64,000 nucleotides of DNA from assembly GCF_004121055.1 (NCBI RefSeq), contig NZ_PYAL01000004.1:62001-126000 (forward strand), given 5' to 3'. Position 1 is the first letter of the stretch; each line of letters starts with the position of its first letter. Positions 44,519 to 51,108 of this stretch are shown here, piece after piece. Made by a program: the position numbers and the translations under genes. Below the pieces are notes generated by a model, which was not told where the DNA came from, searched no databases, and was given only the letters and a program-made list of their open reading frames with translations. This DNA comes from Achromobacter aloeverae (GTDB taxonomy: Bacteria > Pseudomonadota > Gammaproteobacteria > Burkholderiales > Burkholderiaceae_B).

Positions 44519-45065
44519 ATGATGATTTTGGTGTTGGACTTGGAGGCGACGTGCGCCGACGATGGCAGTATCCCGCCCGAAGCGATGGAAAATCATTGAG
44601 GTCGGGGCGTGCTGGGCGACTCCAGATGGTCGGGCGCTGGACCGATTTCAGTCCTTTGTACGGCCGACCGAGCGACCGACCCTCACCCCGTTCTGCAAGG
44701 GGCTGACCAATATCGAGCAATCCGATATTGACGGAGCGCCAACCTGGCGCCATGTGTCCGCCATGCTGGCCGAGTTTGCCACGCGTCCCGAACAGGCGGG
44801 CGGAGTATGGGGAAGCTGGGGCAGCTACGATGCGCTGCAGATCCAGCGTGACTGTGCGCGGCACGGTGTGCCTAACCCCCTGGCGGGCTTGGTCCATCAG
44901 AACCTGAAGGCCAATTTTGCCAAGAGTCGAAAAATCAAGCAGGTGGGTGTGGTCACCGCACTGCGGATTATCGGTCTGCCGCTGGAGGGCGTGCACCATC
45001 GAGGGTTGGACGATGCGCTCAGTATCGCTCGTTTGCTACCGTGGTCATGGAGGGGCCGACCCTAA
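44519..45065 (+). pseudogene. DEDDh 3'-5' exonuclease, frameshifted
   Basis: The reading frame starts at ATG 44519 with the exonuclease motif I (MMILVLDLEATCADDGSIPP) but hits a stop at 44597-44599. The continuation (KIIEVGACWATPDGRALDRF, SYDALQIQRDC, HHRGLDDALSIARLL) is in another frame reached at the AAAA run 44589-44592. Removing one A gives a continuous RNase T/KapD-like protein of about 180 aa with D, E, D, H and D catalytic positions intact. An alternative short product could start at ATG 44562 but would lack motif I. The cause may be mutation, slippage or sequence error. Confidence 0.75.
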
Positions 45066-45221
45066 CATCTCGGCAAGTGTGATCCGGGCGGATTGGAATC
45101 TATCGAAGATCGCGATGCCTCCCCTACCAAAGTGTCGCGCGATCCGGGTTTGAGCGGGTAAGCTCAGATGCGCGGAATGCAGTAAATTTGCCCAGTGCGT
45201 GGTTTTCTAATCGGAGCGATC

Positions 45222-46271
45222 GTGTCCAAAAATGCCGGTAGCGACATCACTTCATTAGCGGATTTGCTTTATGGTACGCAGCCGAAAGCGCAGGCGGTCG
45301 CATCTACGCTGCTCGGCACTACACGGCCGACGCTCGAAACGGCATTGGGAGGACTTGTTGACTCTCAGGCGGCGGCGAGCCCAACTTGGCCATTCGTCGT
45401 TAGACGCTTCAAGAAATTCCTCGAAAACATCATGTTGACCGATGCACAGGTCACGGATGGAATGACGAAGTTCAAAGGCGTGGTCGCTTGCTTAAACGCG
45501 GCGTACTACGGCACGAATTCGGAAACGGATAACGCGTTCTATATCGGCTCTTGGGCCAAGAAGACTCGCATTCGTCCGCCGCGAGATGTGGATTTGTATT
45601 TTGTACTGCCGGTAGAGGTATATCATCGCTTTGAAACGTACAGTGGCAATAAGCAGTCGGCGTTGTTGCAAGAGGTCAAGGCCAAGTTGTTGGCCTCTTA
45701 CCCGACTAGCAACATCAAGGGCGACGGGCCAGTAGTGCTCGCGGGTTTTTGGACCTTTAATGTTGAAGTCGTACCGGCGTTTCCTTTGACCGAAGACCGT
45801 GCGTACTGGGTGCCAAGTACGAAGAACGGCGGCAGCTACTTAAAAACAAAACCACTGCACGAGGTCGATGCAATCGAGGCCGCTGATCAGCGTAACAACA
45901 GTAATGTTCGTCGTCTCGTTCGGATGCTGAAGTGCTGGCAGGCGAACTGCTCAGTGCCGCTCCGGTCGTTTTATTTGGAACTACTCGCGACCGAATTTAT
46001 AGATCAGTGGGCCTATAAAAGCATGAGCTATTTTTATTACGACTGGATGTGCCGCGACTTTTTCGCATGGTTGATATCTAAGGCAAACTCCTATGTGCTC
46101 GCGCCAGGAACGTTTGAAATCATGTGGATCGGTGATTCGTGGAAGTCTCAGGCCGAAACGGCATCTATGCGGGCTCATAAAGCGTGCGAATATGAGAAGA
46201 CTAACAAAGAAGGCGAAGCTGGCGACGAATGGCAGAAGATTTTTGGCGCCGATGTGCCGAAGTGGGTGTGA
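45222..46271 (+). CDS. CD-NTase (cGAS/DncV-like nucleotidyltransferase)
   Basis: About 349 aa. The GTG at 45222 (MSKNAGSDIT) has GGAG 5 nt upstream; the GTG at 45195 is an alternative. The nucleotidyltransferase signature is G109-S110 with D122 and D124 (IGSWAKKTRIRPPRDVDLYF), and the third acidic residue is probably E182 (FNVEVVPAF). The C-terminal helical half fits an OAS1-like/SMODS domain. In CBASS defence these enzymes make cyclic nucleotides on phage infection. The stop overlaps the next ATG, so the two genes are translationally coupled. Confidence 0.88.
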   Translation: MSKNAGSDITSLADLLYGTQPKAQAVASTLLGTTRPTLETALGGLVDSQAAASPTWPFVVRRFKKFLENIMLTDAQVTDGMTKFKGVVACLNAAYYGTNSETDNAFYIGSWAKKTRIRPPRDVDLYFVLPVEVYHRFETYSGNKQSALLQEVKAKLLASYPTSNIKGDGPVVLAGFWTFNVEVVPAFPLTEDRAYWVPSTKNGGSYLKTKPLHEVDAIEAADQRNNSNVRRLVRMLKCWQANCSVPLRSFYLELLATEFIDQWAYKSMSYFYYDWMCRDFFAWLISKANSYVLAPGTFEIMWIGDSWKSQAETASMRAHKACEYEKTNKEGEAGDEWQKIFGADVPKWV

Positions 46272-46774
46272 TGGATCCGCGCATTGACCAGATCGTTGAA
46301 GAGGCTAAGCGTCAGGAGGAGTCCTGCCTCTACACGTCCACGGCGTTGTTCAGCTGGCAAAAGGAGGTTCGCGTATTCCGCGTGGCCTTTATCGTCATCC
46401 CAATCATATGCGGGTCGTTCGCTAGCGCCCGAATCTTCGTGCGCGATCCTTGCTACGACTGGCCCATCGCCATCGCGGCGATGGTCGCGGGTTTGTTTCC
46501 TGCCGTGTTTAAGGCGCTTGACCTCGACGTGAGTTTGAAAACCATCGCGGACAGTGCGAACCGTTTCAAAACCCTGCAGGATCGTTTCCGTCAAGCCTCT
46601 CTGATCGGAGCCACGCGGAACGCGGCAGAGCTGGAGGAGGAATTTCTAGCACTGATGCAGCGCATGGATGACACTCGTTCTTCGAGTCCAACGATTCCCG
46701 ATCGGCATTTCGTAAAAGCTCAAGCGAAGATCAAGAAAGGGGACTACAGGTTCGACCGCACGAAGATCAGCTAG
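46271..46774 (+). CDS. SLATT-domain membrane protein, probable CBASS effector
   Basis: About 167 aa; the ATG at 46271 overlaps the CD-NTase stop. Two membrane helices (VAFIVIPIICGSFASARIFV near 38-57 and DWPIAIAAMVAGLFPAVFKA near 63-82) are followed by a long cytoplasmic helical region. SMODS-linked SLATT proteins are thought to be membrane-disrupting effectors gated by the cyclic nucleotide. With the CD-NTase it makes a minimal two-gene CBASS without Cap2/Cap3-type genes. Confidence 0.82.
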   Translation: MDPRIDQIVEEAKRQEESCLYTSTALFSWQKEVRVFRVAFIVIPIICGSFASARIFVRDPCYDWPIAIAAMVAGLFPAVFKALDLDVSLKTIADSANRFKTLQDRFRQASLIGATRNAAELEEEFLALMQRMDDTRSSSPTIPDRHFVKAQAKIKKGDYRFDRTKIS

Positions 46775-46899
46775 GCGGCGGCTTACCCATGGCTTCCTTC
46801 GGTGCCGCCATATGCGGGCTTCGGTCGTTCCCGCAGGCCCCGACAGTGCAGTGGGCCCCTGCGCAGCCCGACCTTCCGTTTGCCGCACAGGCAAAAAAA

Positions 46900-46928
46900 T
46901 TGACAAAGAAATATGGCTGTGATTAAAT
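46900..46928 (+). promoter_or_regulatory. strong sigma-70-like promoter of the retron-like unit
   Basis: A perfect TTGACA (46900-46905), a 17-bp spacer and TTAAAT (46923-46928) follow an A7 tract. The predicted RNA starts near 46931-46935, about 350 nt before the first coding sequence, leaving room for a long structured RNA. Confidence 0.75.
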
Positions 46929-46931
46929 TCA

Positions 46932-47150
46932 ACCAGGGCGAGCGTTTCGCTCGTGTGTTCTTTAATCTTTTCTCCAATTCGTCTGAGATAGGACCGTTTC
47001 ACGCTGGCGCAAGCCGGCGCTAGATGGACCAGCATCTGGCTAACACGTGATGAGCGGGCAGCCGCAGTCACGGGACGAAGCGTCGTACTTCCCGCGTTAT
47101 AGCGGGCAGCTGGTCGCGATCGACCGCTCTCCCCGAGCAGTTGATTGCAA
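46932..47150 (+). ncRNA. probable retron msr-msd RNA (ends approximate)
   Basis: The leader folds into successive hairpins: CGAGCG-TTT-CGCTCG (46939-46953), GCTGGC-GCAA-GCCGGC (47003-47018) and GCTAGATG-GACCAG-CATCTGGC (47019-47040), as in an msr. A larger msd-like fold follows, closed by GAGCGG (47052-47057) with CCGCTC (47124-47129), containing CGGGA/TCCCG (47071-47094) and GGTCG-CGAT-CGACC (47112-47125). A 10-bp direct repeat, AGCGGGCAGC, occurs at 47053 and 47101. I could not identify the a1/a2 pairing or the branching G with confidence, so both ends are approximate. Confidence 0.55.
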
Positions 47151-47252
47151 CCTGAAGCCTGTCCTCGCGCAGTAAGGGCGGCTTAGCTTCTTTCGTCGGT
47201 GGTGGGTCTTGAGGTGTTGAGCGACTCCTTTTCGGTCATTGCTCTTGGGCGG

Positions 47253-47266
47253 CAGGCATATGCCTG
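47253..47266. promoter_or_regulatory. 14-bp perfect palindrome, possible Xre operator
   Basis: CAGGCATATGCCTG lies just before the ribosome binding site GGAGA (47271-47275) of the 75-aa gene. A dimeric Xre protein is encoded in the same unit, so autoregulation at this site is plausible. Confidence 0.5.
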
Positions 47267-47281
47267 GAACGGAGAAAGTAC

Positions 47282-47509
47282 ATGCAGAACTTAAAGAACC
47301 AGATCCAGGAGCTCGATGAGCTCCTGGATCTGACCCACGGTCAGCTCAACACCGAAGTGCGAGTAGCTATGAAACTCAAGATCGCCGAGCTCAAGAGGCA
47401 GGCCGATCAAGCAGACGCCCTAACCCAAGGGAAAATCGCGTCAGAGGCCTTGCGTCTGCTGGCGTCCCTGCTGAGCGTGATTACAAATGTCATCACGCTT
47501 TTGAAGTGA
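47282..47509 (+). CDS. 75-aa coiled-coil/amphipathic protein of the retron unit
   Basis: The ATG at 47282 has GGAGA 6 nt upstream. The N-terminal 55 residues are charged and coiled-coil-like (LKNQIQELDELLDLTHGQ, MKLKIAELKRQADQADALT). The C-terminus is a hydrophobic helix (ALRLLASLLSVITNVITLLK), which could insert in membranes. The stop overlaps the GTG codon of the Xre frame. It may be the effector (toxin) of the retron, by analogy with other retron accessory proteins, but this is inference. Confidence 0.65.
   Translation: MQNLKNQIQELDELLDLTHGQLNTEVRVAMKLKIAELKRQADQADALTQGKIASEALRLLASLLSVITNVITLLK
47300..47332. repeat. 15-bp perfect hairpin inside the 75-aa gene
   Basis: CAGATCCAGGAGCTC (47300-47314) and its exact complement (47318-47332) are separated by GAT. 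It lies 16 nt after the start codon and encodes QIQELDELLDL. Such a stable early stem could limit translation or serve as a template structure for the neighbouring reverse transcriptase. Confidence 0.8.
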
Positions 47510-47835
47510 GTGGATGCGGAGCACACAAGGCCCACACTTTTGTATCGATCCCAATGAACATTGGAAGAACTCTCAAGCTTTGCCGCTCAGCGAAAGACCT
47601 CTCTTTAGAGGTCGTGGCTGCGCGTGCTGGCATTTCCACATCCTATCTTTCCCGCTTGGAGAACGACAAGCGGGAACCTACGTTGGCACTTGTGGGTAAG
47701 GTTGCTGAAGCGCTAGAAGTACCGGTTCCCGTAGTGATTTTTCTTGCATCAGACGACAAGGAATTGAAGTACATGGACAAGGAGACAGCACAGCGTTTTT
47801 CCGATCTCGCTCTCGGCTTGATGCGTCAGAAATGA
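47506..47835 (+). CDS. Xre-family HTH regulator of the retron unit
   Basis: The GTG at 47506 overlaps the preceding stop (GTGA), giving 109 aa; the ATG at 47554 (MNIGRTLKLC, 93 aa) is equally possible and neither has a good ribosome site. The helix-turn-helix is clear (LSLEVVAARAGISTSYLSRL, ENDKREPTLALVGKVAEAL). The ATGA overlap with the reverse transcriptase gene shows tight coupling. Retron type VI is described as pairing an HTH protein with the RT, which this resembles. Confidence 0.85.
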   Translation: MSGCGAHKAHTFVSIPMNIGRTLKLCRSAKDLSLEVVAARAGISTSYLSRLENDKREPTLALVGKVAEALEVPVPVVIFLASDDKELKYMDKETAQRFSDLALGLMRQK

Positions 47836-48890
47836 CCGCGCCGAGGTATCCACACGACAGGATTCAATCGATTGGCTCACTGCGACATCCCTTAGGTATG
47901 GACGCCAGGGAGTTGACTGCATTGGCGAAACGAGCGTCGCGACTGTATTTTGTCGCGAAGACCATTCCAAAAAATGATGGGACACAACGCGTTCTATATG
48001 ACACTGCTAAGCCACTTAAGCCGGTTTTGCAGCGTATCAATGACAATTTCCTTCGGCGGGTAATCTACCCTCATTATCTGACGGGCGGTGTGCCGGGGAA
48101 GGACTACACCGATAGCGTCAAGATTCACATTGGAGCGAAGTCAGTCATCAAGGAAGATATCTCAAAATTTTATCCAAGTGTGACTTTCGACGTTGTCTGC
48201 GATATCTGGTCTGGATTCTTTGGGTTTTCTCACGAGGTCGCGGACCTTTTGGCACTCCTTACGACCCGAGATGGCCATCTGGAACAGGGTGCGCCCACGA
48301 GTGGATACCTGGCCAATCTGGCGTTGTGGGACGTTGAGTCATCGCTTATTGCGAAGCTCGCTTCAATCGGGGTCACGAGATACTCGAGGCACGTAGACGA
48401 TATCACCTTGTCCAGTCAGGAACATCTTAGCGCGGCACGCGTTGACTGGGTCGTCAGAACAGTCGCCGCAGCTTTGGCACGGAAGGGTCTGCTTGTACAT
48501 GCTGGTAAGCATGAGGTCATGCACGCCGGCGGCCAGATCGAAGTTCTGAAGCTGATAGGAAATACCAAACCATCTCTGCCTCCTAAGGAGAGATCGAGAG
48601 TCCGCGCCCTCGTAAATAACTTCTGCCGCCGAGTGGAATCCGGAGACTCAGTCGAAGAGCTGCAATCCTTGTTGCCCCGCATCCGAGGGCAAGCATACAA
48701 GGTCAAGCGATTCCATCGCCGTAAGGGTGAACAGCTTATCGAGCAAATCGATCGAGTGGCCAAAATACTTCGCGCTCGTGCAGGCGAGGCCCAGCCGAAC
48801 ATCGACAAGCTTCAGCGTGATATGGTCGATTCTTATAGCGCGAATGAATCGTTCGGCCGGCAGTCAGCGGTCGTTGACCCACCCTGGTGA
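47832..48890 (+). CDS. retron-type reverse transcriptase
   Basis: A 352-aa protein consisting of the RT fingers/palm/thumb only. Seen blocks are the catalytic Asp in IKEDISKFYPSV, QGAPTSGYLANLALWDVESS, the active site RYSRHVDDITLSS, and a thumb-proximal HEVMHAGGQIEVLKLIGNT. The usual YxDD tyrosine is His here (HVDD) while both Asp residues are kept. Small size, lack of a maturase domain, upstream structured RNA and HTH partner favour a retron over a group II intron or DGR enzyme. Confidence 0.88.
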   Translation: MTAPRYPHDRIQSIGSLRHPLGMDARELTALAKRASRLYFVAKTIPKNDGTQRVLYDTAKPLKPVLQRINDNFLRRVIYPHYLTGGVPGKDYTDSVKIHIGAKSVIKEDISKFYPSVTFDVVCDIWSGFFGFSHEVADLLALLTTRDGHLEQGAPTSGYLANLALWDVESSLIAKLASIGVTRYSRHVDDITLSSQEHLSAARVDWVVRTVAAALARKGLLVHAGKHEVMHAGGQIEVLKLIGNTKPSLPPKERSRVRALVNNFCRRVESGDSVEELQSLLPRIRGQAYKVKRFHRRKGEQLIEQIDRVAKILRARAGEAQPNIDKLQRDMVDSYSANESFGRQSAVVDPPW

Positions 48891-48943
48891 TCTTGGTCAC
48901 TGGCTGAAAGCCCACCGGATGGGCGATGGGTTGGCCCAACGGG

Positions 48944-48984
48944 CCAGGCAGGGGGGGCAGGCCCCCCGGCCCTGGGGTGCTTTT
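48944..48984 (+). terminator. GC-rich hairpin after the reverse transcriptase gene
   Basis: GGGGGG (48952-48957) pairs with CCCCCC (48962-48967) around a CAGG loop, inside an outer CCAGG/CCTGG stem (48944-48948 with 48971-48975). A short T4 follows at 48981. It would end the retron transcript and faces the convergent secreted-protein gene. Confidence 0.6.
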
Positions 48985-48988
48985 GCCG

Positions 48989-49306
48989 CTACTGCGAAAT
49001 TGACGGAGTTAGTCGTGATTCCGCGGTGAGCCCCTTCTTGGACTCAGGTTGAAGGTAATAGACGGGAGGGGCCAGGCGCTGCAGCTCGCATTCTTCCGCA
49101 GCCGTTAGCTTATCCACCACCTCTTTGGTGTGTGCCGCACATCCAGCGTCGTTGGGGCAGGGGTTAGGCAATTGGCGAGCTTCTTGCACGGTTTTTTCAT
49201 AGCCACACGGATCCGCCCGAGAGGCGGGTGTATCAGCCTGGCCGTGGGCAAGACCGGGAATTGCCAAGGCCAACGCCAGCATGGCGGGCGTGAGTCGGAA
49301 CTTCAT
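48989..49306 (-). CDS. small secreted or periplasmic protein
   Basis: About 105 aa; the ATG at 49306 (MKFRLTPAML) has GGGAGG 4 nt upstream. A signal peptide is evident (TPAMLALALAIPGLAHGQA). The mature part has four Cys (DPCGYEK, NPCPNDAGCAAH, AEECELQ), possibly two disulfides. No family recognised. It directly follows the recombinase gene (1 bp apart). Confidence 0.7.
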   Translation of the reverse strand: MKFRLTPAMLALALAIPGLAHGQADTPASRADPCGYEKTVQEARQLPNPCPNDAGCAAHTKEVVDKLTAAEECELQRLAPPVYYLQPESKKGLTAESRLTPSISQ

Positions 49307-49307
49307 A

Positions 49308-50333
49308 CTACCTCCCATTGATCGGACTAGGCTTGGAATCGAGGTGTCGAATCGGTTTTGCGGCTGTGGCCCGCTTCGGAAGTAGGGGATTTTTCCCGCC
49401 GGCAGCCCAGGAGCCGTACCTGGATTTCGTTCTGGCGCTGCGATGGCCCAGCGCCGCGGAAATTTCGTCCGGGTCTCCGCCGGCACGCTTCATGTCGCTG
49501 ATCAGAGCGTGCCGTAGCAGATAGGGGACGACATCCTTCTTCACGTTCGGCCAGAGTGTCCGTCCCGCCCGCCGCAATGCCGAAGTCCAAGCCACCTTGC
49601 TGGGCACGCTTACCAATGCGACGGCGCCTTCACCCAATTCCACAAGTTGCAGTAGCCGAGCGACGAAGGGGTGATTTACGTCATAAACAATGTTGCGTAC
49701 CGGCTGACCTTGAATTTCACCCTTTACCTTTGCCCCCCAAATGCTCAAAGTGAATTCGTCTGAGGTCCACTGCACTTCTATTCCTCTTTGCAGCTCATGT
49801 GGACGAAGGCCTGACAGGGCCGATATGAGATATGCCTTCTCGTACTGCATCCCGATGAATTTCCTGGCCAATTGGTTGCGCCAGTCGTCGGGAAACCTGC
49901 GCAGGTTCTGGCGTTGAGATCGGCGGCCCATGACCTGGGACCCAGGGCGTACGCGTGACTTCGGATTTGCTGGATATGGTTTGGCGGCCGAGGAGACGAG
50001 TCGGTCGAGCTCGAGGACTTCCTGGATGGCATCCATGTCGTCACGCTGAGGTTTCTGGTGGTTCGCCCGCGCCAAGTAGTCTTCGAGCATTTTCACAATG
50101 CCGTATTTGAGCGCGGCGACACGGCGGCCATAGGTGCCTGCCGAGGTGGTCTTGCGAGCAAGATTCCAAATGTCGTGAGCGCTTCTTCCATGTTCGCCAT
50201 CGAGCCGATTGAATTCGCGCACGTATCCTTGTCTGGTGTCCGTCGAAGAATCACTCGGCGCCTTCAAGGTAAGACGTTGGCGGACGATGGAAAGCAGGTC
50301 GTCGTGTTGTTCTTGTTGGGTTGCGGTTTCCAT
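49308..50333 (-). CDS. second tyrosine recombinase
   Basis: A 341-aa protein. The catalytic domain has R177 (SALSGLRPHELQRG), R274 in PYLLRHALISD, H297 (ALGHRSARTKSRYG) and probable nucleophile Y306. The first His of the HxxR motif is Tyr (Y271). The N-terminal half is helical and could bind core sites. It is unlike the integrase at the left end. An imperfect inverted repeat and a repeat array lie just upstream of its start and may be its targets. Confidence 0.85.
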   Translation of the reverse strand: METATQQEQHDDLLSIVRQRLTLKAPSDSSTDTRQGYVREFNRLDGEHGRSAHDIWNLARKTTSAGTYGRRVAALKYGIVKMLEDYLARANHQKPQRDDMDAIQEVLELDRLVSSAAKPYPANPKSRVRPGSQVMGRRSQRQNLRRFPDDWRNQLARKFIGMQYEKAYLISALSGLRPHELQRGIEVQWTSDEFTLSIWGAKVKGEIQGQPVRNIVYDVNHPFVARLLQLVELGEGAVALVSVPSKVAWTSALRRAGRTLWPNVKKDVVPYLLRHALISDMKRAGGDPDEISAALGHRSARTKSRYGSWAAGGKNPLLPKRATAAKPIRHLDSKPSPINGR

Positions 50334-50391
50334 AGCGTTTGCTCAAAAGGGGGATGGGTGCTCAAGTTCTTATGGGCATTTGGGCGCCTTA

Positions 50392-50442
50392 CTCATTCTC
50401 TGTCTATGGGTTTCTCTCCGAGTAACCCAGACAGAGAATGAG
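50392..50442. repeat. 19-bp-arm inverted repeat upstream of the second recombinase
   Basis: CTCATTCTCTGTCT (50392-50405) pairs exactly with 50429-50442, and GGGTT (50408-50412) with AACCC (50424-50428), leaving only a 2-nt AT bulge and an 11-nt loop. It sits 59 bp before the recombinase start. It may be a recombination core site, an operator or a terminator. Confidence 0.75.
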
Positions 50443-50477
50443 GAAGCGGCAATTTGACTTCGCATAACAGCGTCTAT

Positions 50478-50642
50478 GTGACGCAGCCAAGTGCGGAAGT
50501 TGCGTCACGGTGACTCTGTTCCGGGTCACTGTGACGCCGCTTCGCGTCACAGTGACCACGGTGTTGGCACCTTATTCGCAGCTTGGCGTCACTGTGCCCC
50601 TGATCGCTGCGTAAATGATGTGGTGCGAAGTCAAAGTGACGC
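50478..50642. repeat. array of GTCACnGTGAC-type palindromes
   Basis: Three 11-bp palindromes GTCACnGTGAC occur at 50504-50514, 50525-50535 and 50546-50556, each with GCG or CGC extensions. Partial copies are at 50478 (GTGACGC), 50586 (GCGTCACTGTG) and 50631 (GTCAAAGTGACGC). Spacing is close to 21 bp for the central three, that is two helical turns, as in iterons or cooperative operator arrays. The weak minus-strand frame across it (50474-51010) is taken as non-coding. Confidence 0.8.
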
Positions 50643-50725
50643 AGGTGGTTTTGAGCACGGATGTCTTCTATTTCGAGCACCCCTTGCGTATCATGCGGTG
50701 ACGTCGCCGTGATGGGGGAGCTTTG

Positions 50726-51103
50726 ATGACAACGCTGGACTACCAGGCTGGGCTTGGCGCTGGTTTCGCCGCCGCGAAACGAGTTAAGACCACCTTGAAC
50801 TCGTGGATTCGGCACGCCGACCGATTGCAGGCTCGCATCAATGAGCTTGAAGCCGAGAATCGGGCGTTGCGTGAAAAGGTGACGCTTAGCTATGCCTCGA
50901 CCCAGGCCGCGGGCTTCATGTGCAATGAGCTCGCGACGATCGTTGAGCGGGTAGCGCCCACCGCGGCTCTCGCTGATCCAGCTGCACGGCAGGCTATCAG
51001 ACGGCAGCATCTCGGAGCCTTATTGCTGGAAAAGGGCTATACCTACGATCCCGAAACGGGGACTCTTGTGTCGAGCCCTAGTGGGCCACGGGTGAGTGGG
51101 TAG
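50726..51103 (+). CDS. small coiled-coil protein
   Basis: About 125 aa; the ATG at 50726 follows GGGGGAG by 5 nt. A Leu/Glu coiled coil (HADRLQARINELEAENRALR) suggests dimerisation, and the remainder is Ala-rich helical. No family recognised. It is transcribed away from the palindrome array, and a DNA-binding or partition-like role is possible but unproven. Confidence 0.65.
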   Translation: MTTLDYQAGLGAGFAAAKRVKTTLNSWIRHADRLQARINELEAENRALREKVTLSYASTQAAGFMCNELATIVERVAPTAALADPAARQAIRRQHLGALLLEKGYTYDPETGTLVSSPSGPRVSG

Positions 51104-51108
51104 CACCA

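Noticed and set aside
47832-48890. Group II intron or diversity-generating retroelement
   Set aside because: No maturase/endonuclease domain, no intron domain V-like RNA and no template/variable repeat pair seen; short RT plus structured leader and HTH partner fit a retron better.
50478-50642. CRISPR array
   Set aside because: The repeats are short palindromes of 7-13 bp with irregular short spacing and no cas genes nearby.
50474-51010. 178-aa minus-strand open frame over the palindrome array
   Set aside because: Its end is made of translated GTGAC repeats (HRDA/HCDA-type repeats) and it overlaps the better supported 125-aa plus-strand gene.
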